Shown piece by piece: positions 1 to 9,766 of a DNA stretch of 64,000 bases. This DNA is from Echinococcus granulosus. Taxonomy: Eukaryota; Platyhelminthes; Cestoda; Cyclophyllidea; Taeniidae. Position numbers and translations under genes: made by a program. Position 1 is the stretch's first letter. Every line of letters starts with the position of its first letter. The stretch lies in assembly GCF_000524195.1 (NCBI RefSeq), contig NW_020170406.1, forward strand, positions 657,966 to 721,965, in the 5' to 3' direction. The notes under the pieces were generated by a model. That model was not told where the DNA came from and did not search any database. It saw only the letters and a program-made list of their open reading frames with translations.

Positions 1-287
1 CATGGGATTAATTTGCAACTATGTTTAGTTCGAAAAATGCCTATTAAAAGTGCGTTAAAAATGATCCTGGAAAACAAATTCTATCTCGCTTTTTTTGAAA
101 ACTATAAGGTGTTTTTTTATTGCTTTGTGATCTCCATGAGCATAACTAATCACGGTTTACCTAACAGAATGCGATTTGCCTTTTAAAGAATCCCAAGAGT
201 TAAGAGCCGCACAATTTGACGATAACTAAACTCTTGAAGTCAAAAAAATTAAGAATAATCCTATCCTGCTGGATACATTAAATTCAG

Positions 288-950
288 AAGCCGGGAAGGA
301 CGAGAGGACCTCTTACCAATAGTTGGCCAAATATGCGGAATAGTGTACAACAATGGGCACAATTTATGTATCCTCCGCCAGTGAAGTGCATCGTCACAAC
401 AAACATGCTGCCAAAATATTCCCCTTCCCCACTACCTGTTTCAAACGCGTCTACATGGACATTTTTGCCCTCCGCCTATTCCCAGCGGATCTACTTTCAT
501 ATTGACCTGAATTGGCCTTTACATACAATAGTCTCAGGCGACGCCAATTAAAGATGCATCAAAGCTGACAGCGATCAAAAAGTTTGGTTAAGGCTTTACT
601 TTTCTCCCTACAAACATTAACAAAAGATAGCATTGCCAGCAACCAGTAAGTTGTCTCTGTTTCCTTCCGAGATTTACAATGTCTATTCAGATGAGGTGAC
701 ATAAAATGAGAGCTAACCATCCTGCCACAAAGGACCTTATCGGACAATTTCTCTGACAAATGAATCCCGGGGTTGTAGACAATCATGGTGTGTGTTGAAT
801 TGCGTTGTACCCACGGGTTTACACAGAGTCTAGTCCAAGGTGAAAACAAATATCAGCTGCTTGCTTCCAGAATTAGTGTTTGACATCGCCACTGATGGAA
901 GTGGTTTCACTTCTTGCCATTTAGTCTCAAACACCACATACTCGACTTAG
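288..950 (+). mobile_element. Decayed Ty3/Gypsy-like retrotransposon, integrase region
   Basis: Broken reading frames on the plus strand follow, in order, the integrase part of a Ty3/Gypsy pol. A zinc-binding-like segment (SWPNMRNSVQQWAQ) lies near 320-365. A linker (SEVHRHNKHA) starts at 380. A core start (RVYMDIF followed by PPIPSGSTFILT in the next frame) lies at about 448-500. An RDLQCLF segment lies near 670 and a NHPATKDLIGQF segment near 718. An ELVF-like segment lies near 870. Several frameshifts and in-frame stops separate these pieces. The second catalytic Asp seems replaced by Asn and the Glu by Gly, so it is inactive. No LTRs, reverse transcriptase or RNase H were found; anything upstream would lie outside the window. 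The assignment rests on the order and spacing of many weak matches. Confidence 0.62.
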
Positions 951-2068
951 AATTCTACAAATTTTTGCCATAATTTTCGCGCGTTCTCCTTTGAGCATGA
1001 GAGTAGCATGGTCTCTAAAAATTCGTATTATTTGATTGAATAAAGACGTCGGAGCATGGAATGGTGACTTCCTATTTTTCCTGACCTCCATGTCTGAGGC
1101 TAGTAAGGTGGCAGGATCAGTACAGTTTCTTCTCCACAGTTTTAACACAACTCCTAAAACTTTAGCAGGATTGCTGAGATATTACAGTTACCTTAAAGTA
1201 TAAATGAGTTTTAGGTCAACTCCTAAATGCTGGAAGTGATTTTGTGCAGATACGTTACAGTATCAAAAAGTGTTTGTTGACAGAGAATAAACTAAGGGGT
1301 CAGTTAATTGAAAAAAAACAGTAAACAATTCAACTATTGTTTTGCTTTATTAACTTATGAAGTATAAAAAGGATTTGACAAGTGGCAGCAGAAAGGATTC
1401 AGAAGAGTGACGACTTTCGCAGCATGGCCAGTTTAAGACATTTTGCTATTGGGATACTAGTCTAAGAATAATAACGATTTCCTGGTAAAAAGTGGCATTT
1501 ATTTCATTCCACAAATAAAGAAGGGAGAACCGTTCAAGTGGGATGCACGTCAAATAAACTGTAGTTTAATCATAGCCATTAGCAGTTTTGCTTTAAAGCT
1601 AGTGCCACAACTTTTTTAACTAGTCGTCATGGACTAAAGATGCTTTATAAACTTAAGCAAATGGTATTTCATTCTGCTAGATAATTGGACGCGTCTAACC
1701 TATTTTGAAATCTTGACATTACCAGTTAATTGATTTTGATTTATCTAGATAAAACTGAGCTTGTGCAAAAATTAAGCCTAATGATCATGGTGAAATTTTG
1801 GAATAATCAGCCCCGTGTGCTCATTTTAAGTCATTTAATAATTTCGCGACTGTTTAATTTGAAGGTTGGTCGAGCCTACTTTTAAGACTGTCATGTGTTC
1901 CACTCTGTGCTACCAACAAATAAATGCTTGATTTAAATTTCACTGTATTAGAAGCCTAGCTTGGTATTGTTTGCTTACGTGGTATCGGCTTTGACTTCAG
2001 TTTTATGACTAAAATGCATAGCTACACAGCTGCATGTATTCATTGATCGTTTCGTAGACCCTGGTTAA
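951..2068. other. Intergenic, no gene seen
   Basis: AT-rich sequence between the retroelement remnant and the pseudouridine synthase gene. Short open frames here show no recognisable family. Weak pol-like similarity may run on to about 1080. An acceptor-like TTTCGTAG at about 2050-2057 lies just before the first ATG of the next gene; it could be the end of a 5' UTR intron or a spliced-leader acceptor. Confidence 0.5.
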
Positions 2069-4467
2069 ATGAATATTCTTAGTATCGCTCTACTCCGAGC
2101 ATGGGTATTCTTGATGTGGAACGCTCAGCAACTTATTGCTTATATTCGGGGTAAACGGAGCGTCTTCATCCCCATCACCGATCTGCGAATAGTTTACTGC
2201 GACAACGGCCTTCTTGTTGTGGACAAGTCCCATGAACTGCTGCTAAACAGTATACACCCCTGGCAGAATTATGTGACCCTTCAAATGCAGGTGTGTGAAA
2301 CCTGTCATTTTTCACTATTTCCTAGCTCTTTTTTGCACTGCCCCGACTCGCCGACTTCACACTAGACCATATGTATCGATTCGTCCATCGTCTTGATGCT
2401 CCCACCAGTGGTCTCATTTGCATCGCCTATTCGCCAAAAATGGCCGGCCTAGTAAGTTTTTTACGCTCAGATACTGTAGGAAAGACAACTCGCTTATACC
2501 GAAATATCACCTATTAGGCGGCAAAGGCATTTCAAAATAGGACTACCAAAAAGCTCTACATAGCAGTTGTATGGGGGCATGTCCAAGATTCTACGAGTCT
2601 GGATAGAGCTCGTCTACCCAGGTCTGACTATCTTCCAACTCTCAATATCAACGTCTCGCACTGTACCGAAATGTGCACAAAAACAGGAGATATGGAGTAT
2701 CTGGTGGACTTTGCGATTGGAGATCTACTGTTCTCATGGCCAGAGGGTCGCCGGCAGAAGATCATGGTTCCGGATTGGACGCCTAATTGCTGGGTAAGGA
2801 GTTATTTGAAAGACTACTCAAATCATCTCGTCATTGGGAACGACCTGAAAAGTATCTGTGAATGAAGGATTGTTCCCCCGAAGTTGGGCCGTCTAAACCG
2901 TTAAACGGTAACGGCATTTTCCTAATGCAAGTTTCGGACTTTTTGATTTTGTTTACATAATACCTTAACGTACGAGTGCCCTTACAAATTATTGAAAATG
3001 TAGGCTGTTGAATCGGGAAGCTAGTAATGTACCGGTTTTATTGAAGCGTAGAACGTGAGCTATCTACGTAAATGGAATAAGGCCTAGAAGTTTAGAAGTA
3101 TCCCCTATAACTTCAATGAAAGCTTAGAGAGCTACTGGTACAGATGAAGTTGGCATAATCTCGTGCCAATACTGTGGAAATCTGTAAGATGTCGCGTAGT
3201 CAAATATACAATGGAAACAGATATTATTATACCGACTAGACCCTTTCATGCTCATCGTTGTTCACTTCGCCCTCCTTGCCCACTCTTCTGCTTCAACTAT
3301 CATTTATCTTCAAGAAATTGTGATTAGTCGAAAACCAGGGATGAATTTAGTCCAAATTGATCCAAAAACGGACACGAATGCTGCTTGTTTGATTGGTAGT
3401 GTTGGTTATCGATGATTTTGACGGGATTTCTAAAATATCACGTCGTTTCTAGTTGGACAACACTATAGCATTCATTTGGGAGGTGGTACTGTGGATCAAA
3501 CAAGGCGGGTTCCGTATGGAAATAGCTCTTTGTGGGAAAGTCTGACTCTGACATTATCAATAGCGCCCTGAAGACGAGTCAGGTCTGTTCCCCCTTGCTG
3601 TCCGTTAGTCATTACTCGAGATACAGATGGTCTTCAGAATTTGACAGTCGTTCTGTTTTGAATCTCCACAAATTCAATTATTCACAGCAAATGCCTTCGT
3701 CTTATGATGCTTTGGCATGGCACCCAACCAGCCGTCGATGCTTTAGACCAGGTTCGTCAAAGCTGCGACCAGTGTAGCACCTGAGTTATTTCTGAGAACG
3801 TTAACTTGTACGAGTCTGAAAGCACTCTTGCTGAGAGACTACTAACATGGGTATATTTCCATACTACCAACGTGGTGGCTCGATTGAGGGCAACTGGTTC
3901 AGCGTCTAAGTTACCTTTGGGAATGCGGAAATCTCTATAATGTATGCTACAATGCGCCAAAGTATGGCTCAATTTTTATTAAAGTATTCAGGTGCAGTCA
4001 ACGAGCACATAAACATGCGGAATCGTCGACATTTATCTGCTTTACACGTTTAGCGCCCTCGATCCGCGCAGACCAAAGTAACGGTCCTGAAACACGGCTT
4101 TCTCGAAGGTTCACCAGCCAGTCTACTTCTGCTCGAACCGCACTCTGGTCGTAGGCACCAACTGCGTCTGCACTGCGCCTTGGGCCTACGCGGCCACCCA
4201 ATCGCCGGCGATCTCCTCTACGGCCGTCTCTATGGCGATGGAGATTCTGTGGAAATCATAAAGGACCACCGTCTGCCGCGTCTCATGCTCCATGCGTACT
4301 CCCTCCACCTTGAACTCGTGCCAAAACCGCCCCGTGTGAAGGGGGAGAAGAAACAGGAGCGGGTCGATGGAGCCCATCCCCAACCGGTGGAGCTCTACTT
4401 TGAGTCTTCGCGCGATATGCTCCAAGGCTGCCATTGGGTCGATGCTGCCGTGTTTCATAGCTTGTGA
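2069..4467 (+). CDS. RPUSD1: RluA-family RNA pseudouridine synthase, RPUSD1-like (4 exons)
   Basis: Predicted coding exons are 2069-2290, 2326-2451, 2518-2793 and 4054-4467, all phase 0, giving about 345 aa. The family isomerises uridine to pseudouridine in RNA. Visible features are an N-terminal LRIVYCDNGLLVVDKS strand pair (about residues 40-55), the catalytic HRLDAPTSG motif at residues 95-103 with Asp98 as nucleophile, KKLYIAVVWGHV in exon 3, and the C-terminal SGRRHQLRLHC...GHPIAGDLLYG block typical of RluA enzymes. The order and spacing match animal RPUSD1 better than RPUSD2 or RPUSD4. Intron 1 is only 35 nt (2291-2325); without removing it the frame ends at TAG 2363-2365 before the catalytic motif. 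Intron 3 (2794-4053) holds no convincing exon. An AATAAA lies at 4590-4595. The start codon is the first in-frame ATG; an upstream exon cannot be excluded. No targeting peptide is evident, so location (cytosol or mitochondrion) is open. Confidence 0.85.
2291..2325 (+). other. 35-nt micro-intron of the RPUSD1-like gene
   Basis: GTGTGTG donor after CAG and a TTTCCTAG acceptor enclose 35 nt. Joining 2290 to 2326 continues the protein as ...LQMQ-LFFALPRLADFTLDHMYRF, which fits the family spacing before the catalytic HRLD motif. The next acceptor candidate, at 2364-2365, gives the wrong phase. Confidence 0.8.
2794..4053 (+). other. Intron 3 of the RPUSD1-like gene (1.26 kb)
   Basis: Donor GTAAGG follows ...TPNCW and the acceptor is TACACGTTTAG. 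Open frames at about 3532-3777 (plus) and 3757-3972 (minus) are not recognisable, and the flanking exons join without them. A decayed mobile-element origin is possible but unproven. Confidence 0.6.
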
Positions 4468-5523
4468 ATAGCACTTTTCTTTTGGCTTCTACGGCCCTGA
4501 CATCTTCCATCTCCTACTACCACAGGAAATTTGTAGTTCAGAGTTTGGTACATTGTTTTTTTGTACTGAGATTCGGAAGTTCTCAGTAGAATAAATTGAT
4601 GCACAATGATGTTTGCACTCTGGATTAACCTTTTACTGGGTTCCACGTATTGTCAATTTATTCTAGACGCTAGATGGAGTGCTGCAAATCTGTTCCAAAT
4701 TTTGGTTTCTGATTCTTAGTGCATAAGCGCAATGGCTTTCGGAATTGACAGGAGGAATAAGGCACTATTGTTACACCGAATTTGGGAGGCAACATGGAAG
4801 ACCTTTTAAGGCGGCAGTTACGTGTTCGCCGCCAGCGTCACATGGGACGTGCCTATCCGTTCAAGATAACCGTCTGCGAACAGATGGGCGCAAAGTTCCC
4901 CCGGCCTGAGACACCATTACGTGTTTTTTTTAAACATCACACCTCCAGACGGCGCTGGGTAGGCATCTTCTGAGTGCCTGGTGGTGAACGCATTCGACTC
5001 AGTGCAATGCTACATTTGAAATTGACTTCGATTAAAGCATTTCCCAAATCATGACAAAAAGCACCGGTAAAAAACATCTACTTGCAGAAGTACTCGCCAA
5101 ATGTTGATAGCAATGAGTGAATTTTGTAGAGATAGATATAAATAAAGAAAAGATGTATCAATGGACTCGAATCTACACTATCCCTCAAAGTAGTAGGCAA
5201 AAATTGGCGATAGTTTCAGATTGAATTCATCAATAAAAAAAGATCCATTATCACATAAAACCAAAAGTGTCAAATGATTGTACAGAACAGACGCCGCAAT
5301 AAATGAAATGACCGATAAAGTAGACACTAGAAATGAGTGTTCTCTTGAATATTTGCGTCTATCTGTTGGTCGATTTTGAAGCGTTACAGCAAGGTAGTTT
5401 TCACGATCTACAACGAAGAATCCCCTCTACAGCTTCTCATCCAACAAAAACAAGCATTATAGTCAACCACCTTTCTGGGGGTGCATTTTGAACAAACCAC
5501 AGAACTGGGAGGGCGAAGGGGTT
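4468..5523. other. Intergenic between convergent genes
   Basis: Contains the likely poly(A) signal of the upstream gene (4590-4595). At about 4794-4973 there is a GC-richer stretch with an Arg-rich open frame of about 59 codons (MEDLLRRQLRVRRQRHMGRAY...) that I do not recognise. A perfect 6-bp inverted repeat (GGCGGC 4810-4815, GCCGCC 4828-4833) lies in it. The rest is AT-rich with nothing notable. Confidence 0.5.
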
Positions 5524-6088
5524 TCAGGTACATAAGCTGACATACCTTTCACTATCATTTGGGGTTCTTAACCTTCTGGTTCTCCATCTACTTAAAGGCG
5601 TACCATTGGTCGCATCACGTTCGCCATCACGGCGAAAAAAATTGACCACTGAGACCGTGCGTGGCGGCTCCTTAGGTGGTGGAAGAGCACGTGGTGTCAT
5701 TTGATCCAGCCGACTGCAGGGGGTTAGCAGGGTTGGAGTTACAGCTGCAAACCTCGTCACAACACGCGGCGTGCGAAGTCGACTTGGTGTAGCCGGCGTT
5801 GGGGTCGATGGGGTAGTATGAAGGCTGTCCATTTTTTGTAGCTACGATGCAACAGATTTACTGAGCGATAGCTCACACAGGTTTGTCAGGCTTTGAAAGT
5901 AGGATGAAACTCACCCTGCGTGCGACAGGAGCTCGACCGACAGGCGTAACGAAGATCGTTTCGCCTTTAGTGGAGGTGGGGGATACCGATTGATTGCTCT
6001 TGAGGACAGAAGAGGAGGAGAAGGAGGAAAGGCTTGAGGTTATCATTCGATCATTTGATGCATCTTGCGAAGTCGTTGCCTTGTCCGA
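5524..6088 (-). repeat. PRC1 tail repeat pair 3 (exons 11 and 12)
   Basis: Type-A exon 11 (6088-5915) ends QSVSPTSTKGETIFVTPVGR then APVARR. After a 73-nt intron, type-B exon 12 (5841 onward) has PSRLRTPRV, DQMTPRALPPPKEPPRTVSV and VNFF. The frame stops at 5524-5526 after YVSLCT. A GTATGT donor at 5545 could instead continue the gene. Confidence 0.75.
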
Positions 6089-9000
6089 CTAAATGAGAAG
6101 CACGTAGAGCTACTTTAATTTGAAGATAAAGTAGTAAAAGTGGTGCTCATGTAAGATTTCACTTAGAGATCTAAATCGGAAGTCAGCTAAAGCTCACCCT
6201 TGGCTGCCATCCTGAGGTCGCCGCATTCTTGGGGCCTGGAGCATTTCTATTCTCAATTTCCGTTGCGCTGTTACCCATTGGAGTGAGACGATTAACGTTG
6301 CTACGCCGATGTCTAAAAAGATCTACCACTGAGACTGGACAGGATGGCTCCTTAGGCAGTGGGACAGCTCGTGGTGTTAGCCGGTTCAAATAACTGCAAG
6401 AGGCCGATGCCTTCGGAGTGGTTGTACCCTTCTATTTGGGTCGGTGAAAGGAAAAGCGTTAGTTGGGACACCTTTAAAGCATCGATAAGATGGAAGGCAA
6501 TAACCTTGCGAGCTGTAGGGGCTCGACCAATGGGTGTCGCGAAGATGGAGTCACTTTTTACTGAGGTAGGGGATACCGGTTGGTGTGTGCCAAGGTTAAT
6601 GTCTCTGTTATGAACCCAAAGACTAGAATAACTGGAGGTCAGATCGCCTAGGCTTGAACTCCCATCAAACTACAGTAAAAGAAGTAAAAATATGGTGAGT
6701 GACGCGAATAACCTTGAAACAGGTGAAATCTTATGTTTTAATAGGTCGAATTAACCTCAACGTGTTTGGAAAGAGGGATAAATATCACATTACTCACATC
6801 TGAAACTTTTACCATAGTTTTTGAGAAGATCGATAATTAAAGTCAAGATAAAACAAACTATCATGGTTGCTAGTTGATACAGAACAAATCCAGTAAAAAC
6901 ACATTTGCGAACAATGGAACATCAATACCCAATTCCCAACGACTAACATACCCATGACACAGTAGTTTTAGTCGACGAAGCCCCTAAACCTGTTGGGGTC
7001 TTCAGTCCACTCGAAGCTTGGGCAGGCTTGTTGCCACCACAGCCGAAAAGATCTATCACTGATATCGGACGTGGCGACTCTGCAAGTAGCCGAACAGCCC
7101 GTGGAGTCATATGCCTTAACCTTCCACAAGAAGCAGAGAAACCCGAATTTTTTGAGGCAGAATCCACCATAACACGCGGTGCACGAAGTCGACTTAGCGC
7201 AGCAGCCTTCGAAATTGATGAAATACTTGGAGAACCAGAAGCGCCTACTTCGTCTCTCAGTTTGGGCCATTCAACCTATTGCAAAACATCTTTATTACTC
7301 CTCGTCCTGAATAGTTCTCGCACAGAAAATTGCTCCTCCTAGCAGAAATTAGCCCCATGCGACTTTGGGCCACCAGATTGCGAAAAACTCGACAGGCGCT
7401 GATTGAAAATGTGACCAACCTTCTGAATGGCGGGCTTTTGATCGATGAGGGCAGCAGAATTGAAAACCGCTGAAGCTGATTGGTTTTTGTCGGGGAAGGG
7501 ACTCTTAAACCGAGAATAAAAACCAGGTCGCAAGTTTGCACCACCTGAACGAGCTCGGACTGTGGAAATAGCCGATTTTGGCGACTAAATTGTAGGAAAT
7601 ATCAATTTAAAAGCATAACTTCAATTAAAGTTGTCGAAATAATTAGTACTGGCAAAAGGACTTACTTGATTAGGTTTCAATATAGATTTTCGAGAATAAT
7701 TTCCAGCTCTGGTGGCGTTAGAAGTACGCAGAGACATGACAGATTTCGACAGAAGTCTAAATTAAGCAGAAAAACAACACAATGCGAGTTTAGCTCAAAA
7801 ACCTGGATGTTTGGTAACACAAGGCTGTAAACATCTACTTACTGAGCCTGCTTTTCTGGGCTGAGCCTCTGTGTTCCTGGTGGAGCTCGATCAGCCTCCC
7901 TTCTCGCCTCCTCAACGTACACCTTGGCGGGAAGACCAAAGACCTTGAAATCCTCACTTTTGTGCGCCACTGAAAACAAGAGCTTCTCAAGTTGAGGAAG
8001 AATCCGCTCCCTGATTGAGGTGGCTTCCCTTTCCAGTTTGAAAAGATCCTTACTTTGTGTCGGTAGATGTTTTGATTCGTATAGCTGTCCCTATAAATAG
8101 ATATTAAGCATAGATAAGATCAAGTAGACACGACCAGGCTTTAAATTCGTCCTCAAATCTACGCTTACCGATCCCTTTCACTCATTTTAACCTGTATCTT
8201 GTGTTCCATTTGTAAAATAATTTTTGTAATCAGCTCCACAGTACACGGGACAGAGTTGAGTGCATGCACGTTATGCAGACCCTCCTATTTAAGCATCAAG
8301 CTTCTCTCTACAGCATAATTCCCTACTTTCTTTTGGAGATGGACCACAGCAACCATTAGGAGCACTTAAAAACAAACACCTTATTATCCTAAGGAAGTCC
8401 TCCACAGGATTATTGCTGAACACTGAAAACGAGTTTACTAGAATGAATTTAATAAAATCTTTGTAGAATCATGTATACGAAAGTATGTCGAGGAGTAGTA
8501 GTACGCCTGCACCAAAGGATCACACCAGACTATTTAGGAGAACATATATAGCGGAATCAAATTGGTTAGAAAGGACTACTACACCTCAACTTGAAGTAGA
8601 CGAGCGAATGATGCGCGCCACGAATAGAAAGCAGCAATCGCGTCAGTGTGGAGGGTGCGATAGTCCTGCCAATCCTTGATTTGATTTTCCAGGTGCTCTA
8701 GATACACCTCATCCAACGAGCTTTCGTTGGGATCCAGTGGGTAAAGCTCACGTATACATGGATCTACCAAACATTCATCAAAAAGTTTGTGTAAATCGAG
8801 CAGGTTCGACCTGATTGCCTCCTTCAACCTTTCAGTCTGTGCGGACTCCCTAATCTAAATGGGGAAGGATACTTAGCACAATTTTGAATCCCACAACAAC
8901 AGCAAACATAATTCTACAAGCCTTACAGCTGCAACACGCTTCTTTAAGCTCAGAAAAGTTGAGATGCTTGTATTTGTTGAGTTTTCGTCACATGTGCCTG

Positions 9001-9766
9001 AGGACAAGGTAAAGTCGTCATTTTTCCCAGTAGTAGCATCGCTTTCTATGACTTGATTGGATACCTTGTGATTGCACGTTTCAGCATATCGCTGTGCCTA
9101 AATATTTACATAAAGGACGTTGAAAAAGATTAAGTACCAGCTTTATGAGGAGTTCGTTAATATCATGTTCGATTGCCTCGAGTAATTGTGGTGAAGGGGC
9201 ATAATCATAGGTGTAATGCTTAAGAGGTCTGCCCAATGCCTTACTGAGGCGTTGATGTTCAGCTGCTAGGGATCTGAAACGATCGATCCGGCTTGACACC
9301 ATAACTGAAAGATGTTTATAAGCCTCTGCCAAATTTCGCTCGCGTACAATAAGAGGGAGATTGTGCTGCAGTGGTTTTTCCTTCAAACCGAGAATACTAT
9401 TTAGCTTACTGACTTTCACCTTAAGAAATTTAAAAGGTTATCTTAAGCATAAGCACAAACCTCCATTTCGTCTACGACTGAATGAAGATGAGCAACAGAT
9501 CTTTCTTCCTCAGATATCATATTATCTAATAACATGTCCAAGTGTCGCTTTAGTATGCACTTGCGTTCTTCGTAGGGCTTTTCGTCAAGACCAATATCAT
9601 CCCATATTTTTAAGAGATGATTGACCTTTTCTTTTAAATCAGCAAACAAATACTCGATCCATTTTTCGTTCTTCGAGAAGGCAATTCGACTGAGGGGGGA
9701 AAAACTTTGGTATGCATCTACCGAAGGCCGAGGACAAGAAACAAATCCACTACTTCCAACAGACAT
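5524..9766 (-). CDS. PRC1: PRC1/Ase1/MAP65 microtubule-bundling protein (12 exons)
   Basis: Minus-strand exons run 9766-9461, 9419-9138, 9097-8927, 8854-8585, 8090-7843, 7756-7666, 7584-7420, 7275-6952, 6669-6505, 6431-6198, 6088-5915 and 5841-5524, giving about 915 aa. PRC1 proteins dimerise through an N-terminal coiled coil and crosslink antiparallel microtubules at the spindle midzone for cytokinesis. Family features are IWDDIGLDEKPYEER with RHLDMLLDNMISEEE (residues about 35-80), helical coiled-coil exons 2-4, and the spectrin-like microtubule-binding segment in exons 4-5 (KEAIRSNLLDLHKLFDECL; ERILPQLEKLL with the following KVFG region). Exons 6-12 (from about residue 426) form a Ser/Thr/Pro/Arg-rich tail with internal repeats. 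It is far longer than the human tail (human PRC1 about 620 aa in total). The MSVGSS start follows an acceptor-like TTGCAG (exon from 9818), so a 5' UTR intron or spliced leader is likely. The exon 7 end uses a weak GTTGGT donor. Exon 12 contains a strong GTATGT donor at 5545 and may splice onward. Confidence 0.85.
6198..6669 (-). repeat. PRC1 tail repeat pair 2 (exons 9 and 10)
   Basis: Type-A exon 9 (6669-6505) ends QPVSPTSVKSDSIFATPIGR then APTARK. After a 73-nt intron, type-B exon 10 (6431-6198) has NRLTPRAVPLPKEPSCPVSV then VDLF. All boundaries are phase 0. Confidence 0.75.
6952..7584 (-). repeat. PRC1 tail repeat pair 1 (exons 7 and 8)
   Basis: Exon 7 (7584-7420) is the presumed diverged type-A unit, ending NSAALIDQKPAIQK. 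Exon 8 (7275-6952) is a type-B unit with LSRLRAPRV, then HMTPRAVRLLAES and PRPISVIDLF. The intron between them is 144 nt and contains an in-frame stop, so it must be removed. The exon 7 donor is GTTGGT, like the GTTATT donor of the next A unit. Confidence 0.65.
8585..9766 (-). other. PRC1 exons 1-4: dimerisation and spectrin-like core
   Basis: Four phase-0 exons encode residues 1-343. Exon 1 (9766-9461) has the conserved IWDDIG helix. Exon 2 (9419-9138) has LKEKPLQHNLPLIVRERNL. Exon 3 (9097-8927) ends SLKKRVAA. Exon 4 (8854-8585) has the helix RSNLLDLHKLFDECLVDPC and DWQDYRTLHTDAIAAFYSW, which align with the corresponding human helices. Confidence 0.83.

Noticed and set aside
2364..2368. CACACTAG as the acceptor of the first RPUSD1 intron
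   Set aside because: It gives the wrong phase and deletes conserved residues before the catalytic motif; the acceptor at 2325 fits both frame and family spacing.
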